The notes under the pieces are model-generated. The model was given only the letters and a program-made list of their open reading frames with translations, was not told the DNA's origin and made no database searches. This document shows, one piece after another, positions 35,580-40,212 of a stretch of 40,212 nt of DNA. Positions within the stretch are counted from its first letter, which is position 1. Each line of letters starts with the position of its first letter. Made by a program: the position numbers and the translations under genes. Source of the DNA: Clostridia bacterium (GTDB lineage: Bacteria > Bacillota > Clostridia > Christensenellales > CAG-138). The stretch spans positions 1 through 40,212 of the forward strand of contig JAFSPW010000110.1 of the NCBI GenBank assembly GCA_017451295.1. The letters run 5' to 3'.

Positions 35580-36395
35580 TCCTAATATAACCTCCCTAAT
35601 CATGGGGTCTGGCGTCGATGCACCAGTTACCAAACCTATTATAGCATCGGAATGGAATATTTCAAGAGGTATTTTTTCGATATCCTCTAACATTTTGGTA
35701 TTGTTGCAATAATTTTTGCATATTTGAAACAGGGCCCGGGTGTTGGCGCTGCGGCCCGAACCCAGTACCAGCATGGCTGTACAGCGCCGGGCGAGGTCCG
35801 CCGCCTCCTGCTGACGGGTGCTGGTGGTGTGGCAGATGGTGTTATGAATGTCAAGGTGGGAAATCCGCTGCTGCAGCACGGCGGCAATCTCATTAAAAAC
35901 CTGCTCGGAGAGGGTGGTTTGCGCCACCAGGCAGCCCCTTTCCCCCAAGGGGACGAACTCGGCCTCCCGGGCATTTTCCAGCACCACGGCCTGGCCCTTA
36001 GCCCAGCCGGCGGTGCCGATGACCTCAGGATGAGCGCGCTGTCCGGCGATGAACACAACAATCCCCTCCCTCGCCGCCTTTTGGACGATGGGATGGATTC
36101 GGTGTACAAAGGGACAGGTGGCATCCACCGCACGAATGCCCCGTTTTGCACAGGCGGCGAACAGCTCCGGCGGTGCTCCGTGGGCACGGATAATGAGGGT
36201 ATCCCCTGCCAAAAGGCCATCGAGGCTCTCCACCGGCACGATGCCCTTTGCCGCCAGGTCGCTGACCACCGTCTCATTATGGATGAGGCGGCCCCAGGTA
36301 TACACCTTTCCCCGAGCGGCTTCCTTTTGAGCCATTTCCACCGCCCGGCGCACGCCGAAGCAAAAGCCGGCGTTTTTGGCTACGATCAGCTTCAT
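34062..36395 (-). CDS. ispH: Bifunctional IspH (HMB-PP reductase) - ribosomal protein S1
   Basis: Residues 1-275 form IspH, the [4Fe-4S] enzyme of the last MEP-pathway step to IPP/DMAPP, with cluster cysteines Cys12 (AGFCFGV), Cys94 (DATCPFV) and Cys188 (NTICHTT). An Ala/Val/Glu linker (280-340) leads to four S1 RNA-binding domains (about 350-416, 434-503, 521-591, 606-677) and an Arg/Glu/Ser-rich tail. The two halves act in separate processes, isoprenoid supply and translation initiation. Such fusions occur in other Clostridia. The ATG overlaps the plsC stop (ATGA). Codons near the end of the IspH part (35600-35740) are strikingly AT-rich and hold a promoter and a start signal for S1 alone. 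The frame is intact throughout. Confidence 0.95.
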   Translation of the reverse strand: MKLIVAKNAGFCFGVRRAVEMAQKEAARGKVYTWGRLIHNETVVSDLAAKGIVPVESLDGLLAGDTLIIRAHGAPPELFAACAKRGIRAVDATCPFVHRIHPIVQKAAREGIVVFIAGQRAHPEVIGTAGWAKGQAVVLENAREAEFVPLGERGCLVAQTTLSEQVFNEIAAVLQQRISHLDIHNTICHTTSTRQQEAADLARRCTAMLVLGSGRSANTRALFQICKNYCNNTKMLEDIEKIPLEIFHSDAIIGLVTGASTPDPMIREVILGMSELEQTTIETNEAVAPAEVVAETTEPAVEAEVAAEPVVAVTEEAVEVAEPVVEEAAPKSAEEDFQQAIDSSIRRIRPGQIVTGTVIGITENEVLVNVGYKSDGYIPRAEFPADGELDVQEGEQIDVEVVKVNDGEGNVLLSRKNVQSKKFWDDLVAEDTEGKTFEAVVKEVVKGGLIAEMEGGVRTFIPASHVSTKYVENLGEYVGKTVKVKVLEIDKQRKRIVASIKQVLLEEAAAREEEKWESLVVGSKIHGIVRRITDFGAFVDIGGLDGLVHVTDAAWGRVKHPSDVLSVNQEVDVLILNVDKEKKRISLGYKQLQPKPWTMAGEKYPVGSIVEGKVVRIVPFGAFVALEPTIDGLIHISQVATRRIEKVEDELKVGDIVRCKVLEVNPEAKRISLSRKEATLEEHPEIAEQLAAERAERERLYQERKAQRENANQSGNGERRPRSERPAQSERPQNDERRESRPDRRRRNSEDGDYDLPPVTSTSTSLADLFAGFKVEE
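35591..35596 (-). promoter_or_regulatory. Internal Shine-Dalgarno inside ispH/S1
   Basis: GGGAGG on the minus strand lies 11 nt before the in-frame ATG of residue 273. The intervening codons (GTT ATA TTA GGA) are rare types in this GC-rich gene, as expected if the RNA is kept unfolded for ribosome entry. Confidence 0.5.
35638..35665 (-). promoter_or_regulatory. Internal sigma-A promoter inside ispH/S1
   Basis: TTGAAA (35660-35665), a 16-nt spacer and TGCTATAAT (extended consensus -10, TATAAT at 35638-35643) lie within the coding sequence for [11 protein letters not shown], on the coding strand. The surrounding ~140 bp is AT-rich in an otherwise GC-rich gene. Predicted transcription starts about 50 nt before the internal S1 ATG. 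Confidence 0.6.
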
Positions 36396-37015
36396 ACTTT
36401 CTTTTTTAGGCGAGGGGGTACGGTGTCTTCCACCTCCTGCCGCAGGGTCATCAAGGCATCCTCGATGGCATCGAGCACCGCATCCACGGGACGCTGCCCC
36501 GGACAGTTCTTTGCCACCTGATCGGGATAAATCCATTCCCCGATGCTCATGCGAATCCGCATCCGCTTCCAGCACAGGGGGTCCACATAGATGGGGATGA
36601 TGGGGGCATTTGTCCGCACGGCGATGAAGGCGGCGCCCTTCTCGGGAGTGTCCTGGTCCGTATAGTCAACGGAGCGATGGCCTTCCGGGAAGATGCCAAA
36701 GGCCATGCCCTTTTGCAGCATGGCGATGGCACGTTTCACCGGGCCTAAGTGAGACCCCTCCTCCCCTGCGGGTATCATGAGAAGGCTTCTGAAAAACAGG
36801 TTGCCGATGGGGGTGGAAAACAGGCTTTCCTTCCCCATGAAGTGGACGGTGCGGGGGTTCACGGCGGTGATGGCCACCGCATCCGCCAGGGAGAAATGAT
36901 TGCACAGGTACATGACCCCGCCCTTGGAGCGAAGCCGTTTCCAATGGAGCACCTTCGGCCGGTAAATGAGCCACACGAAGGGGCCAATAAAGATTTTCCC
37001 AAACCAATACAGCAT
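36392..37015 (-). CDS. plsC: 1-acyl-sn-glycerol-3-phosphate acyltransferase
   Basis: PlsC acylates lysophosphatidic acid to phosphatidic acid at the inner membrane face. The 207-residue protein has the catalytic NHFSLADAV (an HX4D motif), the glycerophosphate-binding GIFPEGHRS, and APIIPIYV; an N-terminal hydrophobic stretch (about 5-18) anchors it. The start overlaps the cmk stop by one base (TAATG), so translation is coupled. The cmk - plsC - ispH/S1 order recurs in Clostridia, as far as I know. Confidence 0.92.
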   Translation of the reverse strand: MLYWFGKIFIGPFVWLIYRPKVLHWKRLRSKGGVMYLCNHFSLADAVAITAVNPRTVHFMGKESLFSTPIGNLFFRSLLMIPAGEEGSHLGPVKRAIAMLQKGMAFGIFPEGHRSVDYTDQDTPEKGAAFIAVRTNAPIIPIYVDPLCWKRMRIRMSIGEWIYPDQVAKNCPGQRPVDAVLDAIEDALMTLRQEVEDTVPPRLKKKV

Positions 37016-37683
37016 TATCTTGCACCAAGGGCCCTAAGCACGGTGTTGACAGCTTCCTCGATGGTCATGTGCGTGGTGTCGATAAGCAGCGCATCCTCTG
37101 CCTGCTTCAGCGGCGCATAGTCCCGGTGGCTGTCCTGGTAGTCCCGGGCTTCGATGTCCTTCAGGATGGTATCATAATCCGGGTTCTCCCCCTTCTCCCT
37201 GAGCTGGCGAACCCGGCGCATGGCCCGCTCCTGGGCGGTGGCGGTGATGAAAAACTTATAGGGGGTTTCGGGGATGACGAAGGTGCCAATCTCCCGGCCG
37301 TCCAGAACCGCATGGGTCTCGTGGGCGATGTCCCGCTGCATAGCCGCCAGCTTGTCCCGCACGCAGCGGAGCTTGCTGATAAGGGAGGCGCCCTTGCCAA
37401 TCTCCTCCTGCCGCAGCTGCCCGGTTACATCCTGACCGTTGATGAGCACATGCTGGCCGTCCGCTTCATAGACCACCTTGATGTCTGTCCTTTGCAGCAG
37501 GTCGTCCACCCCCTCTGCATCCGTCAGAGATATGCCGGCGGAGATAGCGCAAAGGGCCATGGCCCGATACATGGCGCCGGTATCCAGATAGGGCAGATTC
37601 AGTTCTTTGGCGATAATCTTGGCGATGGTGCTTTTGCCCGCTCCGGCGGGGCCGTCCAATGCGATACCGTTGACAAAGTTCAT
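37015..37683 (-). CDS. cmk: Cytidylate kinase
   Basis: Cmk phosphorylates CMP and dCMP to the diphosphates. The 222-residue protein has the P-loop GPAGAGKST (11-19), LDTGAMYRAMAL, the CMP-binding insert with GQLRQEEIGKGASLISK, DGREIGTFVIP and RDYQDSHRDYAPLKQAEDA. The start overlaps the flavoprotein stop by 4 nt (ATGA). It is the third gene of the overlapping operon headed by the RpiR regulator. Confidence 0.95.
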   Translation of the reverse strand: MNFVNGIALDGPAGAGKSTIAKIIAKELNLPYLDTGAMYRAMALCAISAGISLTDAEGVDDLLQRTDIKVVYEADGQHVLINGQDVTGQLRQEEIGKGASLISKLRCVRDKLAAMQRDIAHETHAVLDGREIGTFVIPETPYKFFITATAQERAMRRVRQLREKGENPDYDTILKDIEARDYQDSHRDYAPLKQAEDALLIDTTHMTIEEAVNTVLRALGAR

Positions 37684-38903
37684 ACATTTCCTCCTGCCAA
37701 TACGCCTGTGGACCAGGCAATTTGAAGATTGAAGCCGCCGGTGAAGGCGTCCACATCCAATACCTCCCCGGCCAGGAACAGGCCGGACACCAATTTGGAT
37801 TCCATGGTGGAGGGATTCACCTCCTGCACCTTCACCCCGCCCCGGGTCACCACGGCTTCAGAGAAGGGTCGAGTCCCCTTAACCGTAAGGGGCATGCCTT
37901 TGAGGGCGTTGACCAGGGCCTGCCGCTGCTCCTTTGTGAAGGTAGCGGCGGTCTGCCAGGGGGCGATATCGGCCTGCTCCAGCACCGCATCCAGAAGTCT
38001 GGTAGGCAGAATGCCGGAAAAGGCACCGCCCACGGCCTTTTTGGGATTCTCCTCCACCAGGCGGCGCAGGCGAGCGTGAAGCTCCTCCTCTAAGATGGCG
38101 GGCTTCAGGTCGATAAACAAGCGAACCCCCTTGGGATTATCCGCAATATAGGCCGAAGCGGTCAACACCAGGGGGCCGGAGACCCCAAAGTGGGTGAGCA
38201 GCATCTCTCCCTGCTGGGAGTAGATGGTCTTGTTCCCCCGCTTGGCGGTGAGGCAAACATTTTTCAGCGTAAGCCCGGAGAGGGCAAAGGGCCAGGCTTC
38301 CTCCGTTTCCAGGGGCACCAAAGAGGGATGGAGTTCCGTTATGGTGTGGCCCAGGGTGGCAAGCATGCCAAAGCCTTCGCCGGTGGAGCCGGTGGAAGGA
38401 TAGCTGACGCCGCCGGTGGTGAGGATGACCCGGTCAAAGGGCAGAAAGCCTTCCGAAGTTTGAAGGCCGTTGACAGACCCATTGGCAACAGCGATAGATT
38501 TGACGACGGTGTTCAAGCGCACCTGGACCCCGGCATTATGCAGGGCTCTGTCCAGCGCCCGCTGCACGTCGCTGGATTTATCGGAAACGGGAAACACCCG
38601 CTGCCCCCGCTCCACCTTGACCGGGCAGCCGTTTTCCTCCAGGAAGGACATCATGTCCCGCTGAGAGAAGGCGGCGTAGGCGCTGTAGAGGAAGCGGGGA
38701 TTGTGAATGACATTGGCAAAGAAGCCGTCTCGACCGGAATCGTTGGTTATGTTGCAGCGGCCTTTGCCGGTGATGTACAGTTTTTTACCCAATTTTTCAT
38801 TCTTTTCAAGAAGCGTGACCCGGTGCCCTGCCCGGGCCGCCGTAATCGCCGCCATCTGCCCGGCGGGACCGCCGCCGATGATGCCGATATGCAAAGGGTT
38901 CAT
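37680..38903 (-). CDS. HI0933/YhiN-family FAD-dependent oxidoreductase (BaiN-like)
   Basis: The 407-residue flavoprotein opens with the FAD-binding GIIGGGPAGQMAA (8-20) and LLEKNEKLGKKLYITGKGRCN, a family hallmark. It continues with TTGGVSYPSTGSTGEGFGMA-like sequence (here ending GFGML) and ends with FLAGEVLDVDAFTGGFNLQ. The family includes BaiN, reported to act on bile-acid intermediates in Clostridium scindens, but most members have no known substrate and no bile-acid genes are nearby. GGAGGATAGGG precedes the ATG, which overlaps the RpiR stop by 4 nt. Confidence 0.88.
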   Translation of the reverse strand: MNPLHIGIIGGGPAGQMAAITAARAGHRVTLLEKNEKLGKKLYITGKGRCNITNDSGRDGFFANVIHNPRFLYSAYAAFSQRDMMSFLEENGCPVKVERGQRVFPVSDKSSDVQRALDRALHNAGVQVRLNTVVKSIAVANGSVNGLQTSEGFLPFDRVILTTGGVSYPSTGSTGEGFGMLATLGHTITELHPSLVPLETEEAWPFALSGLTLKNVCLTAKRGNKTIYSQQGEMLLTHFGVSGPLVLTASAYIADNPKGVRLFIDLKPAILEEELHARLRRLVEENPKKAVGGAFSGILPTRLLDAVLEQADIAPWQTAATFTKEQRQALVNALKGMPLTVKGTRPFSEAVVTRGGVKVQEVNPSTMESKLVSGLFLAGEVLDVDAFTGGFNLQIAWSTGVLAGGNV

Positions 38904-39760
38904 ACCCTATCCTCCTCCGTAAAATACACCTGTTCCCGGTTCCACACCTTTTCCAATTCGTCCAAATGCTCCTGCACCTTCTTTTGACTGCGAAGGCCCG
39001 CCGCCACAATGAGGGCATTGATGACGGACATGGGCGCGGTGAGGGAATCGGCAAAGGAGGCCATATCGGATTTTGCCAGCAGCACCACATCCGCCATGGC
39101 GCCGATGGGCGAATCGGTTTTATCCGTCAGAGCGATGGTGGTGGCCCCCTTCTGCCGGGCATAGGCCATGGCCTCGGCGGTTCGGGAGCTGTAGCGCGGG
39201 AAGCTGATGCAGATGATGGCATCCCGGCTGTCCATACGCAGCATGGCCTCTCGCACATCCTGAAGGTTGGCGGAGAAGGTGATGACGCTGTTGCAGATGT
39301 ATTCTAAATAGTAGGCAAGAAACATGGCCAGCGGCATGGCAGAGCGAAGCCCCAGCACATAGACCCGTCTGGCCTTTATGATGGTCTCCACCGCCTGCTG
39401 GAACTGGCCCTCATCGGCCATGTCCATGGTGATGCGGATGGCGTTGATGTCCGTGTTCAAAACGGTAGAAAAGACCTGGTCCCTGGGGATACGGTCCGCC
39501 AGGCGCGCCCGCTGGACGGAGGTCAGGTGTCCGAGGACCAGCTCCTGAAGCCTGTCCTGCAGGGCGGGATACCCTTCTAATCCCAGCGCATAGGCAAAGC
39601 GAACCACGGTGGATTCAGAAACACCCACCGTCTCCCCCAGCCGGGCGGCAGTCATAAAGGCGGCCTGCTCATAGCTCTCCAGGATATAGCGGGCGATGCG
39701 CTGCTGCCCCTTGGAAAAGCTGTTCAGCTGGTTCTGTATGGTTCTGAGAAGATTGTCCAT
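38900..39760 (-). CDS. MurR/RpiR-family transcriptional regulator
   Basis: The 286-residue protein has an N-terminal helix-turn-helix domain (about 1-77; AARLGETVGVSESTVVRF is the HTH core) and a C-terminal SIS sugar-phosphate-binding domain (about 120-260; VYVLGLRSAMPLA, IICISFPRYSSRTAEAM, GATTIALTDKTDSPI). RpiR proteins sense phosphosugars. The start MDNLLRTIQNQ has a weak GAGTGAG upstream; a 29-codon extension upstream is not convincing. It overlaps the flavoprotein gene by 4 nt, so it heads an operon of housekeeping genes that lacks any sugar-use gene. Confidence 0.9.
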   Translation of the reverse strand: MDNLLRTIQNQLNSFSKGQQRIARYILESYEQAAFMTAARLGETVGVSESTVVRFAYALGLEGYPALQDRLQELVLGHLTSVQRARLADRIPRDQVFSTVLNTDINAIRITMDMADEGQFQQAVETIIKARRVYVLGLRSAMPLAMFLAYYLEYICNSVITFSANLQDVREAMLRMDSRDAIICISFPRYSSRTAEAMAYARQKGATTIALTDKTDSPIGAMADVVLLAKSDMASFADSLTAPMSVINALIVAAGLRSQKKVQEHLDELEKVWNREQVYFTEEDRV

Positions 39761-39804
39761 GCGCTCACTCTTTGGGACGGCTTGCGGTACGCCCCGACCT
39801 TGGC

Positions 39805-39810
39805 AGTATA
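39805..39810 (-). promoter_or_regulatory. Possible -10 box of the RpiR operon
   Basis: TATACT on the minus strand lies about 45 nt before the start codon. The region 16-18 nt upstream is T-rich (CTTTTG) but not a good -35 box. Confidence 0.4.
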
Positions 39811-39853
39811 ATGGTTGTATGTTACCGCAAAAGCGCCCAAAAGGCAAGGGGAA

Positions 39854-39870
39854 AAGGGGCTGCTCCCCTT
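39854..39870 (-). terminator. Terminator of the PQQ-like gene
   Basis: AAGGGG and CCCCTT form a 6-bp stem with a 5-nt loop that begins inside the stop codon; on the minus strand TTTTCCCC follows. Confidence 0.6.
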
Positions 39871-40212
39871 ACTCTACCTTGATGCAGTAGATGCGGGGCG
39901 TGGCTTCTGAGCCGTCCGCCCCCTTGCCGGTGGTGCCCACCACCAGATAGTTGCCGTAGGCAGCGGGGGTGGAGTCGATGCGAGAACCCAAATCCAAGGA
40001 GGAGCACAGGGCCATGCCGCCGGTGGAGGCATCGTACAGGTTTACCTTGCCGGAGCGATCGCAGACGACCAGGTAGGCATCCCCCCGCTCCGTATATAGC
40101 ACCAGGGGCGAGGACACATAGTCGGCGCTGCCTTCGGTTTCGATGGACCAGACGACGGTGCCGTCCTCCTTATCAAAGGCCACCAGCCGTCCGCCGTAGG
40201 TATAGGAACTGA
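39869..40212 (-). CDS. PQQ-like beta-propeller protein, C-terminal part
   Basis: Cut by the right window edge, this is the last ~114 residues of a propeller protein. GGRLVAFDKEDGTVVWSIET is a typical PQQ-type blade motif (AxD...G...W), followed by two blade-like repeats, YLVVCDRSGKVNLYDASTGG and NYLVVGTTGKGADG, and a final strand RIYCIKVE. Such proteins are often secreted or membrane-anchored, but the N-terminus is not visible, so location and role are unknown. The frame is open to the edge. Confidence 0.75.
   Translation of the reverse strand, partial: SSYTYGGRLVAFDKEDGTVVWSIETEGSADYVSSPLVLYTERGDAYLVVCDRSGKVNLYDASTGGMALCSSLDLGSRIDSTPAAYGNYLVVGTTGKGADGSEATPRIYCIKVE

Noticed and set aside
34062-36395. 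IspH-S1 fusion as an assembly artefact
   Set aside because: The frame is continuous through a long linker, and the same fusion is known from other Clostridia.
37680-38903. Bile-acid metabolism locus based on BaiN similarity
   Set aside because: The family is broad and nearly universal in Firmicutes, and no other bai-type gene is nearby.

Overview
The window comes from a Gram-positive, low-oxygen Clostridia-type genome with fairly high G+C. I infer this from the LCP cell-wall ligase, pyruvate:ferredoxin oxidoreductase, split transketolase, ClpX with a C4 zinc finger, an IspH-ribosomal S1 fusion, strong AGGAGG ribosome-binding sites and consensus sigma-A promoters. Long Pro/Thr linkers in three surface proteins suggest a gut lineage such as Christensenellales or Oscillospirales, but I cannot place it more exactly. 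Most genes are on the minus strand.

Layout. 1-5216: the end of murF, then an envelope block with a ~161-bp inverted-repeat element, an LCP ligase, and a divergent operon of GT2-GtrA glycosyltransferase, phosphodiester glycosidase and small membrane protein. 5217-5600: tRNA-Val(CAC), its terminator, and a degenerate second copy of its 3' end; no protein gene. 5619-11727: split transketolase, rph, then tig-clpP-clpX. 11864-13679: beta-propeller-like protein plus CvpA-type membrane protein. 13781-15261: two accessory genes of lower G+C. 15503-17994: malQ and psuG, divergent. 18075-23484: mreC-mreD-mrdA and an NlpC/P60 peptidoglycan hydrolase. 23567-28128: glgP, a MraY-like transferase with an altered His motif, and an MFS carrier. 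28251-30342: nitrate/sulfonate/taurine-type ABC permease and ATPase behind an apparent transcription attenuator, a tiny Cys-rich membrane protein, and a broken cupin gene. 30362-33883: nifJ. 34062-39760: a tightly overlapping operon RpiR regulator - HI0933 flavoprotein - cmk - plsC - ispH/S1. The right edge cuts a PQQ-like beta-propeller protein.

How they work together. Much of the window serves the cell envelope (murF, LCP, GT2-GtrA, MraY-like, MreCD/PBP2, NlpC/P60, PlsC, IspH for undecaprenyl precursors). malQ and glgP together degrade alpha-glucans, and transketolase and PFOR feed central carbon metabolism.

The observations I value most are: (1) a complete internal expression signal (sigma-A promoter, Shine-Dalgarno, in-frame ATG) in an AT-rich patch at the end of the IspH half of the fusion, suggesting independent production of ribosomal S1; (2) a terminator/antiterminator leader before the ABC transporter; (3) a ~161-bp MITE-like inverted repeat touching the LCP stop codon; (4) a duplicated tRNA 3' end with a structured spacer; (5) a MraY homologue lacking two of its three motif histidines; (6) a four-cysteine knuckle inside a phosphodiester glycosidase. 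I did not find a CRISPR array, a complete transposon, a prophage or a recognisable defence system.
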